This document shows positions 1 through 13,561 of a stretch of 64,000 bases of DNA, piece after piece. Within the stretch, counting starts at the first letter, position 1; each line of letters begins with the position of its first letter. Origin of the DNA: Synanceia verrucosa (taxonomy: Eukaryota; Chordata; Actinopteri; Perciformes; Synanceiidae); NCBI GenBank assembly GCA_029721515.1, contig CM056564.1, positions 3,635,349 through 3,699,348 of the forward strand. Direction: 5' to 3'. A program made the translations under genes and the position numbers. The notes beneath the pieces were generated by a model, which was given only the letters and a program-made list of their open reading frames with translations, did not search any database and had not been told where the DNA came from.

Positions 1-101
1 GAATGATGAAGTAAATAAAACCAAGCACACCTCGCCATGATGTCTTTCTGCTGACTCAGCATGTCTCACTGCATCACATTTGTCTCTTTGTTTGTGTCTA
101 G

Positions 102-3100
102 ATCGGCTCTCACATTAAAAAGCAGGTGGGCGAGCTGGGCTTCAGCTGCACAGGTCTGGTGACTAAAGCTGGAGCTCTGCAGTGCAGCCCCAATGACTCG
201 TTCACCAAGAAAGAGCTGATTGAAAGTGCTCGCAAAGTCTCTGAGAAGGTCAGACCACAACCAGACACTTTACCTCTTGTTTGTTTTCAATCATATCAAC
301 TTTACTTTCTAAATAAAATCTAATAGCTTTGCTGTACATGCACAGTTATTAAGCCCAGCTTCCACTCTTGACAGATGTGTTCTTCTTGCAGGTCTCCCAT
401 GTGTTGGCGTCCCTGCAGGCTGGTAACCGTGGCACCCAAGCCTGCATCACAGCAGCCAGCGCTGTGTCTGGGATCATTGCAGACCTGGACACCACCATTA
501 TGTTTGCCACTGCTGGTACTCTGAACAGAGAGAACGCAGAGACCTTTGCTGACCACAGGTACTGATCACTGACAGAGAGCTTCCTGGAAAAGCTATCATT
601 GCAGTAGTCAATTTATTTTATAGCCCAATATCACAAATTACAATTTAGCCTCAAAGGGCTTGACAATCTGTACAGGATATGACTCCCTCTGTCCTTAACA
701 CATGACATTGAATGAGGAAAAAGTCCCCCAAACACAGGGTTCCCACATGTCCTGGAAAACCTGGAAAATAATTCACCAATTTTCCAGTTATGGAAAACAT
801 GGAAAATGAGAAAAAAGGTCAAATGTCATCCTGGAAGTTACCCTGGGAAGTTATTTATCCTCCCCATGCCTTGTGAGTGAATGTAAACAGGTGAAAAGTT
901 ACTTTTAACTGGTTTACATAGAACACCTCCTCCTTACTGACTCAGGTCTGACTTGGACAAACTACGGGCTTGGGCTTTTTAATCCAGCTTGCCGAACTTG
1001 TCTAAATTATATTATTTAATTCAATTATAATATATTTATGCCGATCTGCGGCAGCATGCATAACAGTAAGTCTAATTAGACAAACTGCCTGAAAACTAAC
1101 AACACAGTCATAACTAACGATCAAACATGCTGATAAAATTAGGATTAACCATCTTTTCTGAATCTGTCCAAGCTTCTCCTGTAATTCAACAAATAATCCA
1201 CCAAAGAGCATTGTTAAAGTATAAATTTGTAAGAGAAATGAACGGAAAGGAAAAGAGAAAGAGACGTTCTTTTCATAAACACAGAGCTTATTAGAGTATT
1301 CAGTATCAACTGAAAATATGGGTGTCGATACATTTCTGTTTTTCACTGTTAAATGCTAATGTTGATGCTCAATGCTAGCTGTGGATGTGGAGAATCCCAC
1401 TATAGGCTGTAAAGATAAAACAGTATTTGTTGTTCAATATGTGGCTCTGTGACCCTCCTGTGTGCAGAGAGTGCATCCTGAAGACAGCCAAGGCTCTGGT
1501 GGAGGACACCAAGCTGCTGGTGTCTGGTGCTGGAGCCAGTCAGGAGAAACTGGCCCAAGCTGCCCAGTCCTCAGTGTCCACCATCACCAAACTGGCTGAT
1601 GTGGTCAAATTGGGAGCTGCCAGTCTGGGATCTGAAGACCCAGAGACCCAGGTAGGGACCTCAGGTCTTCACAATCACCCTTTGTAAAAATGCGAATAAG
1701 TTGTTTTAGATTCAGATCAGCTTCTTATCTCAGCTACAACACAACACACAACAAGGTCCTGCAGATTGTACATTTAGAGGAAGTGCAAAAAGAGACGCAA
1801 GCTCTCTGAACCTCATGTTTCTTCTCACTTTATCCGTCCATTGTTTGTTACCTGAACTCAGAAGAAATAGAGTGAAAATGGTGTCTGGTAATTTTTTAGA
1901 CTGTCCCATCTGGGGGAGATGACACATGGTCATCATCACACCTCCAGCTCCCAAATTGAGACACTGCTTCTTTTTTATTCACTTCCCATATGAAGGCATC
2001 AGATGGACTGTAAATCTGTGGTTCTGCACTTTATAGGTGGTTCTGATCAACGCAGTGAAAGATGTGGCCAAAGCTCTGGGCAACCTCATCAGCACCACCA
2101 AGGCAGCTGCAGGCAAACCTCATGACGACCCCAGCATGCTGCAGCTCAAGAACTCTGCTAAGGTAGGTCCCATGTGATTGCACACTGCGGGTATGAATGA
2201 AAACAGCTGGCCAATCACTGTGCCATGATCTCCTTGAGACTCTCTGTCTGATCTGTGGCTTCATGATCTGACCTGGCTGCTGTAGGTGATGGTGACCAAC
2301 GTGACATCCCTCCTGAAGACAGTCAAGGCAGTGGAAGATGAAGCCACAAAGGGCACCAGAGCTTTGGAGGCTACAATTGAACATATCAAACAGGAGCTGA
2401 CTGTGAGTTATATGGAATAATTAACTTAAATACCCCCCCAACGAAAAGATGCCTGATTCAGACCTCTTCCAGAATGAAGGATTCATTAACAGCACAGCAT
2501 CAAACTCACTCCCAGTCCCCTGGTTTAACCACGCAGGTGTTCAATAGCTCTGACCCACCGCCAATGACGACCACACCGGAGGAGTTCATTCGCATGACCA
2601 AAGGAATCACTATGGCAACAGCAAAGGCAGTAGCTGCTGGCAACTCTTGTCGCCAGGAAGACATCATCGCCACGGCCAACCTCAGCAGAAGGGCCATCGC
2701 TGAGATGCTGCACTCCTGCAAGGTACACAGAGGTTCAGCTGACATGTTTAAATGAAGGACGAGATCTGTCACATCCTGAGAGCCTGGAGGTTTGAGAACA
2801 AATGTTAATACTAACTATTAATGCTGTTTTGGTTTATCACCAGTGTCATAATGGGTAGAGCGGTGCCCCATGTACCAAGGCTGAGTCCTTCCTGCAGTGT
2901 CCCAGGTTCTAATCCAGCCTGTGGTCCTTCACTGCCTGCCATCTACTCCCTGTCCCCTTTGAAGACTGTCACTATATCTGGCAAATAAAATCCCCAAAAA
3001 ATATCTTCAAAAAGTGTTTCTATGAGTGTCCAATATCATAAAAACAGCATGAGGATTTTCAGGGTGTAATTTATTTTTATTTATTTTATTTAATTGTAGA

Positions 3101-6100
3101 ATATTCTTATTTAAGTAAAACTAGTGGTTATTTTGCACTTTAAAAACATGTTTTTCTGTTTTTATTGGATTTATTGAGGTCATTTTTCAGGATCTTCTAA
3201 TTTATCTTTTATTTATTTTATGCAATTGTGGAATATTCTTATGTTTCAGGTTAAATTGATATAACCCATTGGTTAATAATAAATGGGTCAGTTTTTCTCA
3301 GACCTACTGTTGATGATTATTGTTCTCTGTTTGATCAAGTCTTTCGTAGTGCTAAATACTACAAAATAACTAATAAAAGTATGTTTGATTCCTACTGATA
3401 TCATATTGGCTCGATATCGGTGCCGGCTAATACTCAGGACTGCTGTATCGGTATCGTATTGGAGGTAAAAAAAAAAAACTACTATGAGATTGATACTTGA
3501 AGTATTGTAACATGTTGATATTAAGATTATTCAAATTATTGTTATCATTTATCACAGTCCACCTCTAACCCTTGATGATATCGAGTTGTTTTCACAAATT
3601 TTAATAAGTCAGTACTGAACAGGCTCCATCTGCCTCGTTAATCATTATAATGTTTGTTGTTCCTCTGAGAAAATAGCTGTTTCTGCATTAATAGAGCAAA
3701 TTAATTTCACATTATTGTGAATCTTTGTACTGGTCTGACCCCTAAATACTGTTCACTGACACTGTCAGTTTTCTTACTGAAGCCCTCTGTGTCACCTTTG
3801 CATTTTAACATTGCACATGTTAATTTGTGTCTGTTTGCTCTCTCAGCAAGCTGCCTACCACCCAGAGGTCAGCAACGAGGTCCAGATGAGAGCTCTGCGC
3901 TACGGCAACGAATGTGCTTCTGGATATCTGGGCCTGCTGGAGCATGTGCTGGTGGTAAGACCTCTTTACCAACTATATGACCAGAGTGTACTAGCACCAG
4001 TTTAAAAGTGCTACCAAATGCTCCTAAGATCACTCCTTTTATGACTTGGAAGTATAGAAGCCACCCAAATGAGGGAATTATTAGAATATACAGCAGTGGC
4101 CCTAATGAACAAAAGAAAATTAACGCATCAAAAAGACATGCCTTAAGCCTTGTTCACGCTCCATGACTGTTGGAGTCGTTGACTCTCCCTGGTGTTCACA
4201 CTGTGTGACTCTTTCCTCCCCTGTCAGAGTTTTAAGGTGTTCACTGTACAGGACTCTCTATTCAGCAGGTGTGTCTGACTGTAGCACTGCTGTCCAGTCA
4301 GCCTCCTCCAGTCAAATGAGCCGCTAGTAGTTTTCTAGTGTTTACAGTGATCACTGAAATGGCTCTGAGGCTGACAGGAGCTTTTCTTTTTCCACAAAGT
4401 TTATTAAAGAACATAATTTATTAAACTAGTGGTATAAACAAAATATCTGAGGCAATTTTTCTGTATTTCACTGTAAATATGAGTGACAATATTAATGAAT
4501 ATATGGACATATTGCCTTCCAAACACTAGAACGCTTCTTCGGCTATCTTTGAAGATGGATTTCAGGTGTTTCACTGATCACTGTAAACAAATGATTATTT
4601 ACTCAGTAGAAAAAAAATGAGCGGCTCATTTATTAACCAGGAATTAGTGAGAGGAGTCAGACTGGAGCGCAGTCAAGGGTGAGCTTTTCATTGTAAACAT
4701 GGACACGGAGCAGAAAGCAGCCCTCCAGGATGTTTGTGTTTTACCATGAAAGAAAAAAAAAGAGAAAAGTTGTTGTTGTTGTCGTTGATGTTGTTGCTGC
4801 TGCTCCTTTCAACCATGTTTGCTCTCATTGGCTGGAGCTCTTTTTACATCAGCGCGACTCATCTAGATATTTACAGTAGGACGCTAGATGTTCAGTTTCG
4901 TCTACAACACGGAGTCAGGACATCGGCGAGCCTCTGATTGGCGTCTTTGAGGTGTTCACACTTAATGACAAAGGCTCGCTGAGCTGACGACTGCCTCACC
5001 CTGATCTGGGGGAGGGGTGTCAAAAAAACGTCCATGACCTGCCGATTGGCCTCAAATCGTGTAGTGTAAACAAGGCATTACTTTGGTGCTCAGCCATGGC
5101 CGTGCCCTTTTGCGAGGTGTCACCATATCGATTCAGGAGCAACCTCAAAGTGTTTGTGATTTTTTTGACCTTGGTAATTTAAACACAGTGGAAGCTGTGC
5201 ATCAAAATAATGTTGTTTTTTTCTGATCCTGCTAGGGGGTGTTACTTCAGGATTAATGCTCCATGCTCCTCCATGCTCATGTCATAAAGTTTCAGATTTT
5301 TTTGAAAACAAGATGACAGAATTAGTTTTTGTGTTTTGGAAATTTCATTGGACTTTGGTGCCCCCTAGAGGTGCCAGCACAACCCGGCGTTTGTGATTTT
5401 GAACTTTTCATTGAAAGCTACAGGGGTTGGACAATGAAACTGAAACACTGGCCAATTTAGTGTTGGAGGTTTCATGGCTAAATGTGACCAGCCTGGTGGC
5501 CAGACTTGATTGATTGTACATTGCACCAGTAAGAGCAGAATGTGAAGGTTCAAGTAGCAGAGTAATAGCACAGTTTTGCTTAAAATATTGCAATGAACAC
5601 AACATTATGGATGACATATCAGAGTTCAAAAGAGGACAAATTGTTGGTGCACGTCTTGCTGGCGCATCTGTAACCAAGACAGCAAGTCTTTGAGATGTAT
5701 CAAAAGCCACGATATCCAGGGTATGTCAGCATACCACCAAGAAGGACGAACCACATCCAACAGGAGTAACTGTGGACGCAAGAGGAAGCTGTCTGAAAGG
5801 GATGTCCGGGTGCTAACCTGGATTGTATCCAGAAAACATAAAACCACAGCTGCCCAACTCACTACAGAATGAAATGTGCACCTCAACTCTCCTGTTTCCA
5901 CCAAAACTCTCCGTCTGGAGCTCCACAGGGTCAATATCCATGGCCAGGCTGCTATAGCCAAACCTTTGGTCACTCAATGCTAATGCCAAACGTTGGTTTC
6001 AATGGTGCCAGCAGCGAAAATCTTGGGCTGTGGACAATGTGAAACATGTATTGTTCTCTGATGAGTCCACATTTACTGTCTTTCCCACATTCAGGAGAGT

Positions 6101-9100
6101 TGTGGTGTAGAGAAGCCCCAAAGAAGCGTACCACCCAGACTGTTGCATGCCTAGAGTGAAGCATGGGGGTGGATCAGTTATGGTTTGGGCTGCAATATCA
6201 TGGCATTCCCTCGGCCCAATACTTGTGCTAGATGGACATGTCACTGCCAAGGACTACTGAACCATTCTGGAGGACCATGTGCACCCAATGGTTCAAACAT
6301 TGTATCCTGAAGGCTGCGCCGTATATCAGGATGATAATGCACCAATACACACAGCAAGACTGGTGACCGAGTGGTTTGATGAACATGAAAGTGAAGTTGA
6401 ACATCTCCCATGGCCTGCACAGTCACCACATCTAAATATTATTGAGCCACTTTGGGGTGTTTTGGAGGAGCGAGTCAGGAAATGAGGTTTTCCTCCACCA
6501 GCATCACATACAGTGACCTGGACACTACTCTGCAAGAAGAATGACTCAAAATCCCTCTGGTCACTGTGCAGGACTTGTATCTGTCATTCCCAAGACGAAT
6601 TGATGCTGTATTGGCTGCAAAAGGAGGCCCTACACCATGCTAATGAATTATTCTGGTCTAAAACCAGGTGTTTCAGTTTCATTGTCCAACCCCTGTCATT
6701 CTGTCCTTATTACAATGGCATTGAGTTTTTTTTCAGATCACATGGACAGAAAAAATTCCCCAAAATAACAACATGACATATGCAAATCTCAAAATAGCCC
6801 AAACAAAAATTCGTAGCTCCCTCCCTGTGCGTTTAGAGAAAAGTCCAAGGATGCACCTACGAAATGCTTTCAGATTGTGATAATCTGAAGGGGATGCCTG
6901 CAAAATTTCGTGGTTTTTTTGAGCATGTCTAGGGGGTAAAAATTGCAAAAACAAAAATAATCTCTCCCGCTCCATGCAGCAGTCGGCTCAGGCCCTTATA
7001 CGTAAATTCAGAAACTCAGCCAAAATGAGCAGCAGATAAAAGTAAAAATATCACACTGCAAAGGTTACAGTGTCACTGGCAAGTGATATTTGGGATATTT
7101 AGTACAAAAACACCACATTCGTTTTAAACTATTTCTTGGGGATCAGGGCTAAGTAATTACAGAGGTCTAACTTAAAGGAGAACTTAGGCCGATTTCTACA
7201 TGCAGCTGTTTTGATCAAGCTACGCTAGACTTATCAGTACCCAAGATGTGTCAATTTTTAGTCCAACCCTGACAGCATTCTTGAGCAGCGCGGTAGCCTG
7301 GACAGCTAACCCATGGGGGCAGGTTTTTCATTATGTGTTGTAACACACTCCAAATATCACCCCAACAGATATGCAATGTTAGCAGACACCTAACAACACA
7401 GCACTGTAGCGTGTATGATTCAAAATGAGTAGAAAAGTGGTTCAATCAGTGTGTTTGTAAGCAGTCACATACCGGTTTGTTTACAGTCTTGACTTCCGGT
7501 AGTCCAAACAAGTCAATCTGCCGAGTTTGCGATTATCCCTCACGTAAACTGCAGACAGAAACCGTATTCCAGCATTTTCGTTTTTCCGTTCATACATTAC
7601 TGACCATGTTACAGCCTGTCATTAGCAATGAGCCCAACAATAGCCTGTTATGAGTCTATTCTCTCTGCACTGAGAGCTAGCTAGCTCGCTCTGCACTGAA
7701 AGTATTCAGTGAGGCTACGAGGCATGAACTCTTTCTGTGGAACTTTATTACCAACACACTGGCTACTGTCGGCCGTAGCCACACCTGACAACAGAAAAGC
7801 CTAAACTGCTGAACTCAGATAACAATATTACTGACTGCAGTTCCTCGTACCATACTGTGATCGCTGCAATAGAGCCATCAAAGAAATACCAGTGTTTCAA
7901 CGCTGGGATCTCCACCCAGAAGTTCAAGTTTCAAGGTTTTTTTTTTAAAATCCATTATTTAATTTCAGTTTTAATGAAATCCCTGAAAATGTCCCTGATT
8001 TCAGCGTTTTATGATTGAGATTAAAATGTTGTATGTTGACCAGAACAACAGTTATTATGGTAGCCAGTCTAAATGTGGTCACCTTGATTAATGATCCAGA
8101 CTTTCTCACAGGAGTTTAGAATGTTGAGTTAAAGTGGACTTTAATTTAGTTCCACACTGCTCCAAGTGTTGAAGGCTGATAAACATTAACACTGCTGGTT
8201 ACTGGTGTTTGATGGGAGCTCTGTAACCTGGGTATTTGGAAGTAAAACACAGTTTTAAAAGTAAAGAAAGACATTCAGAACTTAAGTTTTCATGATTTTC
8301 AGTCTGTACAAAATTTTTATCTTCTCAGAAACCTTACAACATATATCACTATTGGTAAATATCTGTTATCGACTATTTTTATTTTATTTTTTATTTGACC
8401 TTTATTTAACCAGGAAAAGATTGAGATTAGAAATCTCTTTTGCAAGAGTGTCCTGGCCAACACAGGCAGCAGCATGATCATACATACACATAAACATTAA
8501 AAAACACTTATAGTAGCATCCAAAAACAGCAGCCTCAGGCAAAACAACTAGAACCAGATGTTTCTGCCTCCAGTTCATCCAATTTCACCTTAAAAGAGTT
8601 CGATGAGACAAACCCATTGAGTTTCAAAGTTTTTTGTAACAAGTTCCAGGCAGAGGGGGCAGCAAACCTGAATGCTTTCTTTCCCTGTTCAGTTCTGACT
8701 TTTGGGACAGACAGCAAGAACAAATCCTGAGACCAAAGATTGTCAGTCCCAGCATTACTTGGGTTGATATAGGAAAAAAGGTAAGAAGGAATACAACCTA
8801 AGATTGCCTTGTAAATAAGAATATGCAGATGTCTCAATCTGCGTATTGATAAGGAGAGTCATCCAACCCACTCAGACAGCATACAGTGATGAGTCAGTGC
8901 TTTCACAAGCACACAGAATCAGCTGTATGGTGGAGTAGCTATGTTCAAATCTGTGTCCTGTTTTCTTTTTGCTTTTATTTTCAGCACATATACTGTACAT
9001 GAACACAGAGGCTTGTCCTGAACCACAGCTGTCTCTACTGTGAACTGGGGAAGAGGGTCAATATAAATGAAACTCTAGTGATGATTTAAATCACATCAAT

Positions 9101-12100
9101 AAAATCTATCCATTGCATGAGGTTAGTTGTCATCAAACTCCATTAAAAGTGCACTCTAAGCTGCTCAGTAGCAGGTATGTCACCAAAAAGAGCACAGGAA
9201 TGCCAATTTCTCTGAAACAACAACCACAAACAGGGGTTTGTTATTGGGTGACCTGTGGAAGGTCAAAGTTGAAATAATTTGACCTGCAGAGGTAGATATT
9301 AGTTTTTAGCATTGAGCTGTTCTGCAGTTATGAATGACTGCATTCTTCCAAACCTGAGCTTCATATGTCATGACTTTGATCACCTCTTTTCTTTCCTTTT
9401 CCTTTTCCCACTGCTCTCTTAATGCTCCTTTAAACTTGTGACTCACTGATGGCGGTTCAAGCCGGTGAGTACACCACATGAATGACCTGCACAAGTGTGG
9501 GGCTGCATTGGTTGGATGCTTCACTGAATACTTCATACCACAGCCATGCTGCAGAGTGCTGTCAGCAGCACGTTAATTAACAGATGTTAGACCCGCTCTG
9601 CTCATGAACACACTTAGCTGGAGGTCTTTGAACATGTTCTGAGGCAGTCACTCACAAGCTGTCGTAGATTTTTTCAAGTGATGTTAGACTTTACTTACAG
9701 TTTATAGTTACTCTGTTGACTCAGTGGTGTGTGTGCATGGTGTTTTAAAACTGCCTGCTTTTTATTCATATTTTAATTGCAGTGGTTGCAAACCATAGGT
9801 AATTAGTATTAGGGCCACACTGAAGAAAATAAAATTCACAGAGTTTGAGAATGAAGTCATTACCTGCAAGAATAATTCTAATGTGTTGTTGTTGTAAGAA
9901 CGTGGCACGAAAAGACTGAACCCAAATGCACGACTCGACACGACAGAAGTAAGTTAAAGGTGTTTTAATACCAAAAAAATGTTCACAAACAAAATTTAAC
10001 AAAACAACTCAGGCACTGATGCTAATTCGAGAGGAAACTAAAAACTCAGACTGAAAACACACTAGGCAGTTCATGAAACAAACTAAGGATTCTAGGGAAA
10101 ATGCTAACTAAAGGCGCTCACACAATGAGGAAAACAATAACTTAAAGAAAAAGACAAAACATAAAACGCTCACTAACAGTGAGGGAAAAAAAAGGCTCTA
10201 AACTGGTTGATAACACAGATGCTACAAAACAGACAAAACACTAAGACTAGACTGGACAAAACTCGACACAATGACAGAAACTGATACGACACAACCTGAC
10301 GGCGAAACACTTGACTTAATGGCTGGTAGCTTGGAGAATTCACAAGACGTACTGGCACATGACTGGGGAAGACGCAGACATAAATACACGAGGTAATGGG
10401 TAACAGCTGGAAACAATCAGGGCGGGGCAGACAATCAACAGACACAGGAAACACAGGGGCAGGAAACGAGAAGCTGAAACACAAGGGAAGACAATTAATA
10501 CAAAATAAAACAGGAAATAACAGGACAATATGACAAACTGAACCAAAAACTTAACTTGACATGACCAACATAACAGTTGTAGAGGAGGAGTTTTTAAACT
10601 TCGGTATCCTGGACCCTTCGGTACCTGGATCGATAAGTCAACTCCAGTCTGATCTAAAGATGCATTTCTGTAATGTTGGTGAGGCACATGATGCGCTACA
10701 ACCATATTTTTACTGAAACAATGTGTGGATTAATCACATTAATCCATTTGTGATTGATGTGAAAAAGGTGGATTCCAGTTTTAGATTGGGCAATGAAAGA
10801 GATTAATACAGTTGAATGGTCGAGACAGATACGGTGCATTCAGCTGTTTGAGGTAGTTCAAATCATTTAGCCAAACTATAGATGGTCAAACACTCCATGT
10901 TTCTGAGAACTTTCAGGAACGTTGATCAAAAAGTTGAGTCACCATAAAAATAGTTGTTTTTTTGTTGTTGTTTTTTTTTAATTAAAGTAATGTATTATAT
11001 TAAAAATCTGTTTAAAAATAAACGATGAAAGTGTTCAGAGCAGTGTGGGTGTGATCTGATGGTTGGACCAGGTCCTTGATCTCTGTAAGAACCTGACCTG
11101 CTGATCACGTTGCTCAGTGACACACTTTGCTTTTTGTGGCTGTCTTGCATTCAAATGATGCTCCTCTTACCTTTAAACCTCATTACATCCCAGGTCGGAG
11201 TTGCTTGCATGCCACTTTTTCACAGTCTAACACTGTCTGGTTGGTGGAGCTCAGTCAGGTAATGGGCTTCTCTCAGCACATGAGTGCATCTGTTTATTGG
11301 TGTGGCATTAGTTTGGCTCGCTGCATGCGTTCTTGTGCAGTTACGTTCTTGCCTCTATCTTCCCATGACAACACATCTGAATGAACTTGAGCTGGGTATG
11401 GGTTGAGCCCTGTTAATGCCTTGCACCTGTCACACACTGCTCCAACCTGAATGCTGCATGTCCACCTAGGACAGCTGGAGGACACAAAGTGACACCCAAA
11501 CACATCTCAGCACCAACAAATCAAACTGGTCTGCCTTTAATTTCAGTAAGTTATCAGAAAAATTAGTGGGAATGTATTAATAGATAACCGGTTTCCTTCC
11601 TATATTAACTATTTGGGGGCACTCTCATGCAGACTGTGAGTAATTTTGACTCAAAATAGCCAAAAACGCTGGTGCAAGTTTATTAAAAGGGCAGCCACTC
11701 AATGAGTTAAGAAAAAGACATACTTTATTAATTGCTACTAATTACTGAATTCAATTCAAGTTTTCACTTGCACGCACGTCTGAGTACACACCCAATTGCA
11801 AACAGGTCTTATACAAATGCATTTATGAAGTGATCAAGGGAACTGCCACAGACAGGCACCCTGAGGTTTGGTGCCTTGCTCAATGACACCTCAGCAGTGT
11901 CCAGGAGGATGAACTGGTTGCCCTCCAGCTACCAGTTCTCACTCTGTACTTGGCCCACGAGGGGACTTGAACCAACAACCCTAGGGATTCTAAACCAAGT
12001 CCCTACTGCAGCTATAGTGCATTCCCATCGGTGTTGGGCTGCAACTCTGTCACTTTTGACAGTAACATACTCTAACACATTTTCACTTTTTAAATAAATA

Positions 12101-13561
12101 ATCTCAGTTACTGTTACTTGGTAAATGATCTCCTGATCAGATGTCTCTATGGACAGGGGGGACATGTCCCCTTCATAGAGACACTGATCCGTCCCCCCAC
12201 TTTCCAGCATAAGGAGACAAACATCGCTGGTAAAACAGAGCATTAATGTCATTATAGCTGGGAGCCTGGTTTAAACTCATGGTGCGTTCAGGTTGTATGA
12301 ATGTCAAAATTTCCAAGCTCCAAGTCAGAATTTAAATTAGTGCACTCTGAAGTCAGATCTCCACCTCAGAAAGTCAGATTAGTCTCTCTCAGATTAAGAT
12401 GATCTGAGCTCCAAGTTCTGTCACTCCCCAGGGTCCTAAAGAGGGAAAAGTTAGTTTTAACAGTAACATGTTACTTCTTGGCGTCAGTAATCAACAAAGT
12501 AATTGAGTAACTTTTTGGATGAAGTAACTGTAAGTAGTTACTGTCTTTCAGTAACTAGCACAGCACTGGTTCCTCTGATAGAAAACACTGGTATAATAGC
12601 AAAAAGCTTCTGTACGATCAGTTTACATCCTGACAGTAGAGAAGCAGCATTTTCTGAAGGTTGTGGGTTTAAAAGAGGAAAAGCACAGTATTGGTTTATT
12701 TTCTGAAATGAAAGTGATACATCAGTGGGTTGTTGGCTCTAGTCCCCACATAGTGCATAGTGTGGTCTGGTAACTGGAGACGGTCCAGCTCCTCCTGCTA
12801 AGCCACCCCTGAGCAAGGCACTGGATGGCGCCAACATCTCTCCACTTAATGCGTGTGTGTGTGTGTGTGTGTGTGTCACACCTGTTTGTAATGTGCAGCT
12901 ATGGGATAAATGAAGGGATCTGCTTCATGTGTGATTCATAGTGAAGCACTTTTTAGCCTCACAATAAAGAATCAAATGAAAACATCATCAACAGAGAAAT
13001 AAAACAAAAAGGGATGAAGTGTGTCACACAGATGGAGTTAATGCACATTTGATTAGCATGTTATAGACTGATTTTTATTTGCTGTTTGCCTTATGGAAAA
13101 GCTTTTTAATTTTGGGGTATAAATATGCGTTGGTCCTTTGATGGTCTGCTGATCTGTCCAGGATGCTTCAGATCCAGACCCAGAGACTCTGAACATGATA
13201 AGAGGTGGTAACTGGAGGATAAATAAATGAATGAATGAATGAATGAAATGGATCATATGTTGTTTTATTTGCATATTGTTTGTACTTGTTGTGTTGTTGA
13301 TGGCCACACAGATGGATCAGATCACTTGATCACTTGTTCCTGTTGTTAGCTTTCCTGTCCTCTAAAACATTTGAATTCTGTCAGTCAGTCATCGAGCAGG
13401 GGAATGTGAAACAGTTTGAATGAAAGGTTGTGACTTCTTCCCTCCTCACCCACAGATCATCCAGAAGCCCTCCCATGATCTGAAGCAACAGTTGGCCTTC
13501 TACTCCAAGCGGGTGGCAGGCTCTGTCACTGAGCTCATCCAGGCTGCTGAGGCCATGAAAG
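102..13561 (+). CDS. tln1: tln1 exons for rod bundles end of R10, R11 and R12
   Basis: The first eight exons give about 380 residues of alanine-rich amphipathic helices. They cover the end of R10, then R11 and R12, the region known in talin as the second integrin-binding site. Exon lengths 147, 167, 184, 126, 117, 186, 108 and 106 keep the frame. The only split codons are at 558/1468 (R) and 13561/15752 (G). The linker exon at 2537 (start VFNSSDPPPM) is the least conserved part, as in other talins. The exon at 3847 is followed by a 9.5-kb intron, far longer than the other tln1 introns seen here. Confidence 0.93.

Larger units (their letters stand above)
3955..13455 (+). other. Long (9.5 kb) tln1 intron filled with repeats
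   Basis: No exon-like coding sequence was seen between the talin exons at 3847-3954 and 13456-13561. The intron holds a degenerate TIR element (4147-5076), a Tc1-like DD36E copy (5421-6695), an L2-like LINE fragment (8375-8837), a dispersed fish repeat (9890-10575), a SINE-like repeat (11855-12025) joined to a GTTAC-rich TIR element (12031-12569), and a further SINE-like stretch ending in (TG)n (12728-12876). Stretches 7000-8370, 8840-9885, 10580-11850 and 12880-13455 show nothing I can name. Confidence 0.7.
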
